The notes: generated by a model not told the origin, from the letters alone. A stretch of 50,033 nt of DNA from Candidatus Adiutrix sp. (GCA_031261565.1 JAISJK010000095.1:1-50033), one strand, 5' to 3'. Counted from the stretch's first letter, positions 1 to 9,201 are shown. Numbers and translations: made by a program.

Positions 1-28
1 AAATAAATTATAAAGTGATGGTGCTGCC

Positions 29-163
29 ATGAAAATGACTTTCCAACCCCATGTTTTGAGAAGAAAACGCACTCACGGCTTTTTGAGCCGGATGAAGACC
101 CACGGCGGCCGCCTGGTTATCAACCGCCGCCGGGCCAAAGGCCGCAAACGCCTGGCTCAGTAG
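29..163 (+). CDS. rpmH: 50S ribosomal protein L34
   Basis: A 44-residue, very basic protein that matches bacterial L34, a small protein that stabilises 23S rRNA in the large ribosomal subunit. The family signature RKRTHGF is at residues 12-18, and the Arg/Lys-rich tail ([12 protein letters not shown]) is typical. The start MKMTFQP fits the usual MKRTYQP beginning. A second ATG two codons in is possible but less likely. The stop codon TAG overlaps the GTG start of the next gene, so translation is probably coupled. rpmH followed by rnpA, yidD, yidC and jag is the classic bacterial order near the replication origin. The 28 bases before it are AT-rich and show no clear ribosome binding site. Confidence 0.95.
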   Translation: MKMTFQPHVLRRKRTHGFLSRMKTHGGRLVINRRRAKGRKRLAQ

Positions 164-834
164 TGGCCGGAGCCGCCGGCTGTCCCTTCCCCAAAACGGC
201 CCGCTTGCTGACCCGGAGCCAGTTTGCGGCCCTGGCCCGGCGCTCGGAACAGCCTGAACTGACTTTCAAAACCGGCTCCTTTCTGGTGGTCGGGCGGAAG
301 AACGGTCTGGATCGCACCCGGCTGGGGGTGACGGTCACCAAAAAGACGGGGATAGCGGTGGTGCGCAACCGGCTCAAGCGGCAGGTTCGGGAGTTTTTTC
401 GCCATCAGGTCGCGGCCTGGCCGACCGGGCTGGATCTGCTGTTCATCGCCCGCCAGACGGCCGGGGCCTTGCCGCGTCAGGTGATTGCCCGGGATCTGGA
501 GCGGGTCGGGCCAAAAATCGCCGCTCTTGCCGGCCCGGGTCAGTCTGACCCTCACAGCCAGCCGGGCGGCACCTCCGGTTCGGGTCTGGCCGGTTTTATC
601 CAGCGGAGTCCGGGGCGGCTGGCCCTGGGGTTGATTCACCTTTACCAGCGCTCAATCTCGCCCTTCATCCCTCCCTGTTGCCGGTTTAGACCCACTTGTT
701 CCGATTACGCGGCCCAGGCCATCCAGACTCACGGCCTGGGGCGCGGCTCTCTCCTGGCCCTCTGGCGGCTGTTGAGATGCCATCCCTTTCACCCCGGCGG
801 CTACGACCCGGTTCCTCCGCCGCCCAGCCGCTGA
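163..834 (+). CDS. rnpA: RNase P protein component fused to YidD membrane-insertion factor
   Basis: One 223-residue frame carries two proteins that are normally separate. Residues about 8-125 are RnpA, the protein subunit of RNase P that helps the RNA subunit process tRNA 5' ends; the RNA-binding motif is [12 protein letters not shown] at about 68-79. Residues about 126-150 are a Gly/Pro/Ser-rich linker. Residues about 150-220 are YidD, a small membrane-associated factor that aids YidC-dependent insertion; its motifs [20 protein letters not shown] and [16 protein letters not shown] are present. Gene order is that of separate rnpA and yidD elsewhere. The start is GTG within the rpmH stop (TAGTG). 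No internal stop separates the domains. Whether the product is cleaved or works as a bifunctional protein cannot be told from sequence. Confidence 0.9.
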   Translation: MAGAAGCPFPKTARLLTRSQFAALARRSEQPELTFKTGSFLVVGRKNGLDRTRLGVTVTKKTGIAVVRNRLKRQVREFFRHQVAAWPTGLDLLFIARQTAGALPRQVIARDLERVGPKIAALAGPGQSDPHSQPGGTSGSGLAGFIQRSPGRLALGLIHLYQRSISPFIPPCCRFRPTCSDYAAQAIQTHGLGRGSLLALWRLLRCHPFHPGGYDPVPPPPSR

Positions 835-872
835 CAGGTCTTAGGAGCCGTTTTAGCTCAGGAGCAGTATTG

Positions 873-2561
873 ATGGATAAGCGTTCCTTCTGGATCATGA
901 CCCTGGTCATGGTGGTCATATTGGGCTGGGGCTATATTGCCCCGGCTCCGGAAACAACTTCGGCTCCAACCGCCGCCCCGTCGGCCGCTGTCCCGGCCGT
1001 CTCCGGGTCACCCGCCGCTGCCCCGCCGGCCACTACCTCACCAATGGCTAAGCCGGCCACCCGACAGGTCACGGTCACCACTCCCCACTATGTGGCCGTC
1101 TTTGATGAGCGCGGCGGCCGTCTGGCCAGTTTCACCCTCACTGATTACCACCGCCGCAAACTGGGCGCGGATTTGTCCGCCGCCCGGATGGAGCTGATCA
1201 ACCAGACCAACCCGGCCGACTGGCCCCTGCTCCTGCGCCTGACCAGCCCCAGCGCTCCCCCCCTGGAGGAGGCCCCCTTTCTGGCCGAGGCGGAGAGCCT
1301 CAAGGTGGCCGAGGGCCAGACCGGCCATCTGACCATGACCTTTCAGGATCAATCCGGCCTCCAGGTGAGCCGGACTTACGCCTTTTCCGGCGACACTTTT
1401 CTGGTGGGCCAGCGGGTCAGCCTGGACAACGGCGGCCAGCACTCCCTGGATGGCGCGGTCACTATGCGGATCAATACCGCGCCCTTCTCCCCGGCCAACC
1501 CCAGCCAGTACGCCGGGCTGGGGGCCTATGTCAACAATAGCCTCCTGACCGAGCCGGCCGCCGACGCGGGGGCGGCCCTGGCCAAATTGCGGGGCAAACT
1601 GGTTCAGGCGGACTGGGTCGGCTATATGGATCAGTATTTCCTGACCGCCCTGGTGCTGCCCGACCGCTCCGAAACGCCCGGCGATAGCCTGCCGGAACTG
1701 GCGGCCGTGCTCCAGGATCACGGTGGTCTGGCCGTGGCGGCCAGCCGGACGCTCAACCTGATCCCGGGCCAAAAGGCGGCTTTTGACTTTGATTTTTATT
1801 ACGGGCCTAAAAACAGCCGGGATTTAAAAGCGGCCGGACACAATCTGGCCAAGAGCGTGGATCTGGGCTGGTTTTCCTTTCTGGCCATTCCCCTGGCCTC
1901 TTTATTGCACTTTCTGTATTCGTTGGTGGGCAATTACGGGCTGGCCATTATCATTGTGACCATCCTCATCAAGATCGTCCTCTGGCCATTGACGGCCGCC
2001 AGCTACCGCTCCATGAAGGAAATGCAGAAACTGACCCCCAAAGTGGCCAAGTTGCGCGAAAAATACGCTGACGACAAAGAGGCCATGAACCGGGAGATAA
2101 TGAGCCTCTATAAGACTTACAAGGTCAACCCCCTGGGCGGCTGTCTGCCCATGCTGCTACAGATCCCCTTTTTCATCGCTTTTTACCGGGTGCTGTATTC
2201 CCTCCTGGAGTTGCGCGGGGCGCCCTTTATCTTTTGGATTCAGGATCTCTCCGCCCCGGATCGCCTGGGGGCCCTTGATTTCACCATCCCCTTTTACGAG
2301 CCGCCCACCGGGCTCCCGGTTTTGACCATTCTGATGGGCATCAGCATGGTTGTGCAGCAGAAGATGACCCCGACCACCATGGGCGACCCCACCCAGGCCA
2401 AAATCATGATGATGATGCCGGTTTTCTTCACCATCATCCTCATCAACATGCCCGCCGGCCTGGTGCTCTACTGGCTGGTGAACAATATCCTGTCCATTGT
2501 CCAGCAAAAGCTCATCAATCGGCCGGCCAAACCCGGGGCTGGCGCGGCCGGGGCCCGCTGA
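873..2561 (+). CDS. yidC: Membrane protein insertase YidC
   Basis: YidC inserts and folds inner-membrane proteins, alone or with SecYEG. The 562-residue protein has an N-terminal membrane anchor (residues about 5-22), an Ala/Pro-rich linker, the large periplasmic P1 beta-sandwich domain of Gram-negative YidC (about 50-335), and the conserved five-helix insertase core from about residue 340. Core motifs include SYRSMKEMQKLTPK, with the groove arginine, and KVNPLGGCLPMLLQIPFF. The start is ATG at 873 after a GGAG site. A longer frame opening at 696 only overlaps yidD and is not used. It lies 38 bp after the RnpA-YidD fusion and 2 bp before jag, so all form one operon. Confidence 0.95.
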   Translation: MDKRSFWIMTLVMVVILGWGYIAPAPETTSAPTAAPSAAVPAVSGSPAAAPPATTSPMAKPATRQVTVTTPHYVAVFDERGGRLASFTLTDYHRRKLGADLSAARMELINQTNPADWPLLLRLTSPSAPPLEEAPFLAEAESLKVAEGQTGHLTMTFQDQSGLQVSRTYAFSGDTFLVGQRVSLDNGGQHSLDGAVTMRINTAPFSPANPSQYAGLGAYVNNSLLTEPAADAGAALAKLRGKLVQADWVGYMDQYFLTALVLPDRSETPGDSLPELAAVLQDHGGLAVAASRTLNLIPGQKAAFDFDFYYGPKNSRDLKAAGHNLAKSVDLGWFSFLAIPLASLLHFLYSLVGNYGLAIIIVTILIKIVLWPLTAASYRSMKEMQKLTPKVAKLREKYADDKEAMNREIMSLYKTYKVNPLGGCLPMLLQIPFFIAFYRVLYSLLELRGAPFIFWIQDLSAPDRLGALDFTIPFYEPPTGLPVLTILMGISMVVQQKMTPTTMGDPTQAKIMMMMPVFFTIILINMPAGLVLYWLVNNILSIVQQKLINRPAKPGAGAAGAR

Positions 2562-2563
2562 TC

Positions 2564-3106
2564 ATGGCCAAGCTGGAATTCGCGGGCCAGAACCTGGAGG
2601 AAGCCATCAACCGGGCCGCTGCGGCCCTGAACCTGGCTCCGGAAAGGCTGAAATTTTCTGTCCTGAGCATGGGGGCCAAAGGGTTTCTCGGGTTTTTCGG
2701 CCGGCGGCCGGCCCGGGTCGCGGTGGATCCCGATGATCCCCAGCTCGATCTGGGCGAGGCGGCTGCGGCCCCGGTGGCACTGCCGGCGGCGGCGCTGGAC
2801 GCTGCCGACCAGCTCGTCCGCTTGGTGGCCCGGGAGCTCATCAGCCACATGGGCCTCTCCGCCGAGATCACCCTCGCCCGATCCGGCTCCAGCCTCATTC
2901 TGACCCTAGACAGCCCGGACAACGCTCTCCTCATCGGCCCCCGGGGGGTGACTCTGGCCGCCCTGCAACTTATGGTCGCCAAAATTTACCTCCGGCGGCT
3001 CAAAGAGGCCGGGCGAGACCAGGAGCCTGGCCCACGGGTGGTGGTGGAGGTGGCCGGCTACCGCCCGCGAATCCCCAGCCAGCGGCCCCGGCGAAGCTCC
3101 AAGTGA
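2564..3106 (+). CDS. jag: Jag/KhpB RNA-binding protein lacking its R3H domain
   Basis: Jag (KhpB) is a cytoplasmic RNA-binding protein usually made of Jag_N, KH and R3H domains and encoded after yidC. This 180-residue copy has Jag_N (residues about 3-50, with the motif GAKGFLGFFGRRPA) and a KH domain (about 85-165) with the GxxG loop read as GPRG followed by VTLAALQLMV. It stops shortly after AGYRPR, where family members continue for roughly 50-60 residues of R3H domain. I checked the other two frames downstream and saw no convincing R3H remnant, so this is a true truncation or a degraded tail rather than a simple frameshift. It starts 2 bp after the yidC stop. Confidence 0.85.
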   Translation: MAKLEFAGQNLEEAINRAAAALNLAPERLKFSVLSMGAKGFLGFFGRRPARVAVDPDDPQLDLGEAAAAPVALPAAALDAADQLVRLVARELISHMGLSAEITLARSGSSLILTLDSPDNALLIGPRGVTLAALQLMVAKIYLRRLKEAGRDQEPGPRVVVEVAGYRPRIPSQRPRRSSK

Positions 3107-3258
3107 AAGAGGAAGGCCAAGATCATGTCTACTGACTGAGCAGGGGAATGAAGACGGCCCACCCCTTAGCGGGCGAACAATCTCCAAGCGGGCCTGGGTC
3201 AGAAAAGCCAGCCAGAGGGCCAGGGCGGCCGCGGTCATCCTCGTGGCCCAGGCCCGGT
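3107..3258 (+). other. Intergenic region between convergent genes
   Basis: This 150-bp gap separates jag (+) from the LysM protein gene (-). It holds a 10-bp inverted repeat (3189-3198 against 3247-3256) with a long spacer and no T-run, so I do not call a terminator. It may contain the decayed 3' end of jag. No small gene is supported. Confidence 0.4.
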
Positions 3259-5337
3259 TCAGTATTTAATGACCGTCAGACCCGGCTCAGCCAGTCGGGC
3301 CAGCCCGGAGGGCATGGCGGCCCTGGTGATGAAAAATTTTCTGGGGCCCATGGTGGCCAGCCGCCCCTTGATGGTCAGGGACATTTTGGGCCCGCCGGCC
3401 GGGGCGGCCAGGGTCAGCGAGTCTCCGGGCTTGACCGCCAGGCCGGCCAGGACGCCGTCAATGACCGACTCATCGTCCCGCTGGCAGGAAACCACGGTGT
3501 AGCCGCTCTGGTGCAGAGTCTGGACAGCCTCGGCCGGCAATTCCCCAAACTCCATGACCACTTTGTTCTTATTTTTTTCCCAGAGCAGCGGGGCGGTCAG
3601 GGTGGGCGCTACAGTGGCTCCGGGCTGGCGGGCCAGGGCCACCTGGGCGCTTAACCTGGGCTCAAGCCCCAGGGCTTTGGCCAGACCGGCGGCCAGGTGG
3701 GCCGGGCTGGAGCTGGTTTCGGCCAGATTGACCACCGGCAATTCGGCCGGGGCGGTCGGGGCTTCGCCGGCCGGAACCAGGGCGTTGCGATAAATATCCA
3801 CCACTTTGATGCCGTGATCCTGTAAAAAACTGACCCAGGCCGGGCTGGTGGGCTGCTCGGGCGAGCGGGCTTTGTTAATGACCAGCGGCTGGCCGGCGTT
3901 CCAGGCCTCCTGAGTGGGCCAGACCATCCAGTCGGCGTTGATTTTCAGGCGGATATCGCCGCCGCCCTCGTAGGCGCGGTCTTTGGTGTAAACCCGGTAA
4001 TAGCCGCACAAAGACCAGAGACGCCCCAGGGCCTGCTCCAGGGTCTCTTTTTTGGAGGTGCGGAAAACCAGGTAGGGCGGGCTCAGGCGGGCCAGGTCAC
4101 GGACGGTGGTCTGCGGCAACCGGGAGCCGGGATCCAGCACCACCCGGGAACCGCCGCTCAGCTCCAGCACCGGGAAATCGCTGGTATTCAGCTCCACCGC
4201 GCCGCTGCCGGCCGGGATCAACATCTGGCCTTGGCTGTTGACCTTTTCCCCCAGTCGGGTCAGTAGCAGGCCCAGGGTATTTTTGGCCGACACCACCGCC
4301 TCGGCCGGCAGTTCCATAACTGCAGCCCGGCGACTGGGGCGCTCGCTCCTGACGGCGGCCGGGCGGCGTCTCTCGGCAATGGCCAGGGCCGCCCCTTTGA
4401 TCTCCTGGGGGTTGACCCCGGCCAGGGCCGTCAGATAGTCGCCGGCCGCCGGGATTTTTATTTCCGCGCCGGCTATTATCAGATCGGTATTTTTAATCTC
4501 GGGGTTAAGTTGCTGCGTCACTTTCAAAAGGTGGTGATAGATGAGGTCAACGTGCATGCCTTCCCGCCGCAAAAGCCTTTCCAGGCTGTCGCCGCGTCTG
4601 ACGGTGACGGTGCGGTAAATCACCTGGCTTTGCGGCTCCTGGGCCAGGGGGCCGGCGTTGCCGGAGGGAAAGTCGAGGCCAGGGTAAGCCGGAGCGGCCG
4701 GGGCCGGCTGAGCCTGGCCTGGCTCGCCTTTGGACGCCGGAGCCGGCTGGGGCTGGGCTGGCTGAGCCAGCGGGGTGGCCGGGCTCACCTCGGCTGGCGG
4801 GCTCGCCTCCTGAGCGCCGGTGTGGCGCAAGACCACCACCCGGGCTGACTGCTGGGTGGTCTGGGGCCGGTCATAAACTTTAAGGGTCTCGGTGGCCATT
4901 GGCGGCGATGAGGTCTCGGCCGACTGGGTCTCCTGGGGCTCCTGGATTTTCTCCGCCGCCTTTTCGTCCAGCTTGGAGGGCAGATTAATCATCTGGCCCG
5001 GCTCCAGAGCGCTCGGGTTTTTCAGCTCCGGGTTAAGGGACTTGACCAGGCGGATCATCTTGGCTTCATCCTGGCGGGAAATCGAGAAGCCCCGGCTCTT
5101 CAGCAACTTGCCCAGGCTGTCGCCGCGCTTGACCTGATATTGATCCACTGATACCTTCAAATCTTCAAATTCATAGACCTCCAGCACTTTGGTCAGAGTG
5201 ATGGTGTGCCCGGCCGCGTCTTCAGCGGCGGCCGCAGCCAGGAGGTGGCCGGAGGAGGAGCAGAAAATCCACAAAAGCGCCGGGGCCAACCCCTGGGCCG
5301 CAATGGTCAGTATGTGTTTTTTATTCAAATGTTTCAT
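3259..5337 (-). CDS. Secreted protein with two LysM domains
   Basis: A 692-residue exported protein. The N-terminus is a signal peptide (MKHLNKK followed by a hydrophobic stretch to about residue 40). Two LysM peptidoglycan-binding domains follow: one at about 60-125 containing YQVKRGDSLGKLLKSRGF, and one at about 240-300 containing VTVRRGDSLERLLRREGM. They are joined by a Pro/Ala/Gln-rich linker. The remaining ~390 residues have no domain I recognise. The start MKHL at 5337 has an AGGGAG site upstream; a longer frame into the previous gene is not used. It lies 31 bp after the chemoreceptor gene in the same direction and is probably co-transcribed with leuS and that gene. The role is likely cell-wall associated, but the exact function is unknown. 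Confidence 0.75.
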   Translation of the reverse strand: MKHLNKKHILTIAAQGLAPALLWIFCSSSGHLLAAAAAEDAAGHTITLTKVLEVYEFEDLKVSVDQYQVKRGDSLGKLLKSRGFSISRQDEAKMIRLVKSLNPELKNPSALEPGQMINLPSKLDEKAAEKIQEPQETQSAETSSPPMATETLKVYDRPQTTQQSARVVVLRHTGAQEASPPAEVSPATPLAQPAQPQPAPASKGEPGQAQPAPAAPAYPGLDFPSGNAGPLAQEPQSQVIYRTVTVRRGDSLERLLRREGMHVDLIYHHLLKVTQQLNPEIKNTDLIIAGAEIKIPAAGDYLTALAGVNPQEIKGAALAIAERRRPAAVRSERPSRRAAVMELPAEAVVSAKNTLGLLLTRLGEKVNSQGQMLIPAGSGAVELNTSDFPVLELSGGSRVVLDPGSRLPQTTVRDLARLSPPYLVFRTSKKETLEQALGRLWSLCGYYRVYTKDRAYEGGGDIRLKINADWMVWPTQEAWNAGQPLVINKARSPEQPTSPAWVSFLQDHGIKVVDIYRNALVPAGEAPTAPAELPVVNLAETSSSPAHLAAGLAKALGLEPRLSAQVALARQPGATVAPTLTAPLLWEKNKNKVVMEFGELPAEAVQTLHQSGYTVVSCQRDDESVIDGVLAGLAVKPGDSLTLAAPAGGPKMSLTIKGRLATMGPRKFFITRAAMPSGLARLAEPGLTVIKY

Positions 5338-5368
5338 CTGGCTCCCTGTCGCCCGGCCGCGAATGTTA

Positions 5369-6646
5369 TTAAAGTTGAAAGTCATCATCATCCATGGGAA
5401 TGGCCGCGTCCATCCGCGTTTTTTTGCCCTGGTCAACCACAATTTTAGGCCGGGTGCCTCCGGGGGGCGCGGCCAGATGCTCAGCCAGGCTGAAACCTTC
5501 TCCAGCCGCCGGAGGGGGCGCCGGCCCGGCCGGCCGGCGGTGACGGCGAGAGGCCTCCTCAGCGCCTTTTAATATGGCGACCATCTCCTCCAGAGCCTGG
5601 CTCAACAGAGCGGCCTGATGGGTCAGACTGGCGGAGAGCGACTGGGTTTCACCTGCTCCAGCTGCGTTTTCCTGAGTCACCTTGTCCATCAGGGCGATGG
5701 ACTGGTGAATGTGCTGGATATCCTTGGCCTGACTCTGGCTGGCCTGGGCAATCTCGGCCACGATGCTCTCCATCTGGTCGGCGGTCACCACCATGGCCGC
5801 GAAACGCTCTTCGGTGTTTTTGACCAGCAGAGCGCCCTGATTGATGCGGTTCATACTGCCGGCCAGAATTTGGGCCGTGTTTTTAGCCGCCTCGGCCGAG
5901 CGGTTGGCCAGGTTGCGAACCTCGTCCGCCACCACGGCAAAGCCCACCCCGGCCTCGCCGGCCCTGGCCGCCTCCACTGCCGCGTTCAGGGCCAAAATAT
6001 TGGTCTGAAAAGCGATTTCCTCCACGGTTTTGATGATCTGGCTGGAAGCCCGGCTCGAATCGTGGATTTCCTCCATGGCCCGGGAAATTTCCCGCATGGC
6101 CCCGTTGGCCTCGCCCACATGAGCTTTGGTCTCGGTCATCAGGTCATTGGCCTTGACCGAGTGGCCGGCGTTCCGTTTGGCCAGGGTCAGCATTTCCTCC
6201 AGGCTGCTGATGGCCTCCAGCACGGCCGCAGTATTTTCCGAGACGCCTTTGGCCAGGAGCTGGCTGGAGTGGGCCAGGTGGTCGGCTGTCCGGGTGATGG
6301 CCGCCGCCCCCCGGTCAAAGTGGTCAAAGACTCCTCCCAAGGGGCGAATGGTGGCCCGCAGAATCAGGGCCACCACCACAGTCAGCATCAGGGCCACGGC
6401 CAGCCCCAGGGCCATGGACACGATAACCTGGTGGCGGGCCGCCCCGGTCTGCTCCCGCAACATGGTCGTCAGGTGCCTGGCATCGTCGTCATCGGCCTGC
6501 CCGGCCACATGAGTGGTCGCCAGCCCCTCGTTCAGAGCCAGGCTGTTATTGACCCGCAGGGCTATAAAACCCAGGAGCAGGGCCACGGTGACGAAAATCA
6601 GGGCCTGGCCGAAGATGAGTTTGGCGCTCAGAGAGAGTTGTTGCAA
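5369..6646 (-). CDS. Methyl-accepting chemotaxis protein
   Basis: A 425-residue chemoreceptor that would signal to CheA/CheW at the inner membrane. Transmembrane helices lie at about residues 8-30 and 72-97. The periplasmic loop between them is only ~40 residues, too short for a usual ligand-binding domain. The cytoplasmic signalling domain is complete; its hairpin tip reads [20 protein letters not shown] and continues [15 protein letters not shown]. The C-terminal tail is Pro/Ala-rich and ends in the acidic DDDDFQL, common in receptors of this phylum. With so small a sensor it may detect an intracellular or membrane signal, or act with a partner. It follows leuS with 15 bp between them. Confidence 0.9.
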   Translation of the reverse strand: MQQLSLSAKLIFGQALIFVTVALLLGFIALRVNNSLALNEGLATTHVAGQADDDDARHLTTMLREQTGAARHQVIVSMALGLAVALMLTVVVALILRATIRPLGGVFDHFDRGAAAITRTADHLAHSSQLLAKGVSENTAAVLEAISSLEEMLTLAKRNAGHSVKANDLMTETKAHVGEANGAMREISRAMEEIHDSSRASSQIIKTVEEIAFQTNILALNAAVEAARAGEAGVGFAVVADEVRNLANRSAEAAKNTAQILAGSMNRINQGALLVKNTEERFAAMVVTADQMESIVAEIAQASQSQAKDIQHIHQSIALMDKVTQENAAGAGETQSLSASLTHQAALLSQALEEMVAILKGAEEASRRHRRPAGPAPPPAAGEGFSLAEHLAAPPGGTRPKIVVDQGKKTRMDAAIPMDDDDFQL

Positions 6647-6661
6647 GATTCAGGCCGCCTC

Positions 6662-9094
6662 TCAGGTCGGTTTGACCACCAGGTTGACCAGTTTATCTGG
6701 CACATAAATTTTCTTGACCATAGTCTGGCCTTCCAGCCACCTGGCCACCGCCGGGTTGGCCAAAACCTGGGGCTCGATGGCCGCCTCTTCCAGGCCGGCC
6801 GGCAGTTCCAGCTTGCCCCTGACTTTGCCGTTGATCTGGATGACGTATTCCACGGTTGTTCGCAGGGTGGCCGCCTCGTCCCAGGCGGGCCAGCCGCCGT
6901 TAAAAACGGTCCCGCTGTGGCCCAGCAGTTCCCACATCTCCTCAGCCACATGGGGGGCCAGGGGGGCCAGCATCTTAATGACCGCCTCGGAGATAACCCG
7001 GCTCTTGACCTGGTTTTTGGTCAGGTGGTTGATGAGCTCCATCAGGCGGGCAATAGCCGTGTTGTAGGAAAAACGGGCCAGGTCGGCAGTCACCGCCTTG
7101 ATGGTGGAGTGGAGCCAGTAGCTGGTCTCCGCCTCCTGGAGCCCGGTTTCGGGCAACTGCTGGCCGTCCTCCGGTAATATGGCCGTCCAGAGACGATCCA
7201 AAAAGCTTTTCATGGCTTTGACCCCGCCCTCGCGGAAGTCGCCGCCTTCCAGATAGGCCCCCATGAACATCAGATACATACGGAAAGCGTCGGCCCCAAA
7301 GGCGTTGATGTATTCATCAGGGTTCAGCACATTGCCCCGGGACTTGGACATTTTGGCCCCGTCCCGCACGATCATGCCGTGGGCCACGAATCTTTTATAG
7401 GGCTCGTTGAAATCAATGAAACCACACTGGTTGAGGGCTTTGCAGAGCCAGCGGCTGTAGAGGAGATGAAGCACGGCATGCTCGTTGCCGCCGACATAGA
7501 GGTCAACCGGCAGCCATTTTTTAGTGCGGATCGGATCAAAAGGGCGGTCGGAAAACTCGGTCGAAGGATAGCGGTAGAAATACCAGGCCGAGCAGAGAAA
7601 GTTGTCGGACACATCGGTTTCCCGGGTGGCCGGGCCGCCGCAGGTCGGGCAGGTGGCGTGAAAGAAGGCTTCATCCCGCCGCAGAGGCGAAAACCCGCTA
7701 CCGTCCGGCTTATAATCTTCCAGGTAGGGCAGAACCACCGGCAGGTCTTTTTCCGGCACGGGCACCAGGCCGCACTGGTCGCAATAAATGACCGGGATAG
7801 GCGGGCCCCAGTAGCGCTGGCGGCTGACGCACCAGTCCCGCAGGCGGTAGTTGATCTTAAACTCGGCCAGCCCCTGCTCTTTCAGTTTATTGGTGATGGC
7901 CGGGCCGCCCTCCTCTTTGGCCGGCAGGCCGTCAAAGGGGCCGGAATTGACCAGCCGGCCCTCCCCGCTGTAAGCTTCGGCCGGAGGGTCGGATATTTGA
8001 CCGTCCGGTGAAACCACCTGACGGATGGGCAGATTGAATTTGACGGCGAAATCAAAGTCGCGCTGGTCGTGGGCCGGCACGGCCATGATGGCCCCGGTGC
8101 CATAGCCCATCAGGACATAATCGGCCGCCCAGATCGGTATTTTGTCCCCATTGACCGGGTTGACGGCCAGAGCCCCGGTAAAGACCCCGGTTTTATCCCG
8201 GTTTTCGGCCTGGCGGTCGACTTCCGACAGGCGGGCCGCCTTCTCCCGATAATCAGCCAGGTCGGCCCGTTTCTCCGGCCTGGTGATTTCGTCCAGCAGG
8301 GGATGCTCGGGGGAAAAAACCATGTAGGTGGCCCCATAGAGGGTATCGGGCCTGGTGGTGAAGACTTTGAAATCAGGGCCGTTTTCCACCCGGAAAGTGA
8401 CCTCGGCCCCCTGGCTGCGGCCGATCCAGTTGCGCTGGGCGGTCTTGGTCCGCTCCGACCAGTCGATGTGATCCAGCTCCTCCAGCAGTTCCTGGGCAAA
8501 GGCGGTGGTTCGGAAATACCACTGCTCCATATCTTTTTTAGTGACAACGGAGGAGCAGCGCTCGCACTCGCCGTCAATGACCTGCTCGGCGGCCAGCACG
8601 GTTTTACAGCCGGGGCACCAGTTGACCGGGGCTTTTTTCTTGTAGGCGTAGCCATTTTTTAAAAGGGTGACGAACATCCACTGAGTCCAGCGGTAATATT
8701 CAGGGCTGGTGGTGTCCACCTGCCGGCTCCAGTCGAGCATCAGGCCGATTTTTTTTAGCTGGTTTTCGCGAAAATTATCAATATTCTTAGGCACCATCTC
8801 CGCCGGGTGGCGGCCGTGCTTCAGAGCGAAGTTTTCCGAGTGCATGCCGAAAGCGTCAAAGCCCATGGGCTCCAGCACATCATAGCCCAGAAGGCGGTGA
8901 TAGCGGCCCTGAATGTCCGAGCCGACAAAAGCGAAGACATTGCCGACATGAAGCCCCTCGGCCGAGGGGTAGGGGAACATCATCAAATTGTAAAAGGGCT
9001 TGGCCACCCGATCCAGGTCAAGGCGGTCAGTGCCGCGCTCCACCCATTTCGCCCGCCATTTAGCTTCCACCGCCGCCTGATCATACCTGGCCAT
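6662..9094 (-). CDS. leuS: Leucyl-tRNA synthetase
   Basis: Class I leucyl-tRNA synthetase, which charges tRNA-Leu with leucine in the cytoplasm. The 810-residue length suits bacterial LeuRS. The HIGH site appears as HVGN (residues 49-52, after PYPSAEGL), and KMSKS is intact at about 581-585. The CP1 editing domain shows the Thr-rich loop FTTRPDTLYGA and the GTGAIMAVPAHDQRD stretch with its catalytic aspartate. Zinc-type cysteine pairs occur at CPGC/CERC (about 160-180) and CDQC/CPTC (about 438-485). It is the first gene of a minus-strand unit with the chemoreceptor and LysM genes and has a good promoter upstream. The HVGN variant belongs, as I recall, to a known LeuRS subgroup. Confidence 0.95.
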   Translation of the reverse strand: MARYDQAAVEAKWRAKWVERGTDRLDLDRVAKPFYNLMMFPYPSAEGLHVGNVFAFVGSDIQGRYHRLLGYDVLEPMGFDAFGMHSENFALKHGRHPAEMVPKNIDNFRENQLKKIGLMLDWSRQVDTTSPEYYRWTQWMFVTLLKNGYAYKKKAPVNWCPGCKTVLAAEQVIDGECERCSSVVTKKDMEQWYFRTTAFAQELLEELDHIDWSERTKTAQRNWIGRSQGAEVTFRVENGPDFKVFTTRPDTLYGATYMVFSPEHPLLDEITRPEKRADLADYREKAARLSEVDRQAENRDKTGVFTGALAVNPVNGDKIPIWAADYVLMGYGTGAIMAVPAHDQRDFDFAVKFNLPIRQVVSPDGQISDPPAEAYSGEGRLVNSGPFDGLPAKEEGGPAITNKLKEQGLAEFKINYRLRDWCVSRQRYWGPPIPVIYCDQCGLVPVPEKDLPVVLPYLEDYKPDGSGFSPLRRDEAFFHATCPTCGGPATRETDVSDNFLCSAWYFYRYPSTEFSDRPFDPIRTKKWLPVDLYVGGNEHAVLHLLYSRWLCKALNQCGFIDFNEPYKRFVAHGMIVRDGAKMSKSRGNVLNPDEYINAFGADAFRMYLMFMGAYLEGGDFREGGVKAMKSFLDRLWTAILPEDGQQLPETGLQEAETSYWLHSTIKAVTADLARFSYNTAIARLMELINHLTKNQVKSRVISEAVIKMLAPLAPHVAEEMWELLGHSGTVFNGGWPAWDEAATLRTTVEYVIQINGKVRGKLELPAGLEEAAIEPQVLANPAVARWLEGQTMVKKIYVPDKLVNLVVKPT

Positions 9095-9131
9095 AATTCA
9101 GCTCCCAGCTGATTGATATACCAAATGTCTC

Positions 9132-9161
9132 ACTATAGCCCAAGTCCCCGGTTCCAGTCAA
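9132..9161 (-). promoter_or_regulatory. Sigma-70 promoter for leuS
   Basis: On the minus strand the -35 box is TTGACT (9156-9161) and the -10 box is TATAGT (9132-9137), separated by 18 bp. It lies about 40 bp before the leuS start, back to back with the promoter of the FHA gene. Confidence 0.55.
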
Positions 9162-9172
9162 GTTTTCCCTGA

Positions 9173-9201
9173 TTGACACGGCGCTCGGATTTTGCCATAA
9201 T
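9173..9201 (+). promoter_or_regulatory. Sigma-70 promoter for the FHA/AAA+ gene
   Basis: The -35 box TTGACA (9173-9178) and -10 box CATAAT (9196-9201) are separated by exactly 17 bp and lie 33 bp before the start at 9235. The match to consensus is strong. Confidence 0.65.

Noticed and set aside
1-28. Replication origin at the left edge
   Set aside because: Gene order suggests it could be close, but no DnaA boxes are seen in the 28 bases available.
696-872. N-terminal extension of yidC
   Set aside because: It would overlap the YidD domain, is Pro/Arg-rich, and the ATG at 873 has a ribosome site and starts with the usual membrane anchor.
3189-3256. 10-bp inverted repeat between jag and the LysM gene
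   Set aside because: The arms are 48 bp apart with no T-run, so it is not a convincing terminator.
3107-3260. Possible R3H domain in another frame after jag
   Set aside because: I read the alternative frames to the next stops; none shows an R3H-like pattern, so a frameshift is not supported.
5618-7177. 519-codon open frame antisense to the chemoreceptor and leuS
   Set aside because: Composition (Gly/His/Gln-rich) is the shadow of GC-rich codons on the other strand, and both real genes have full family motifs there.
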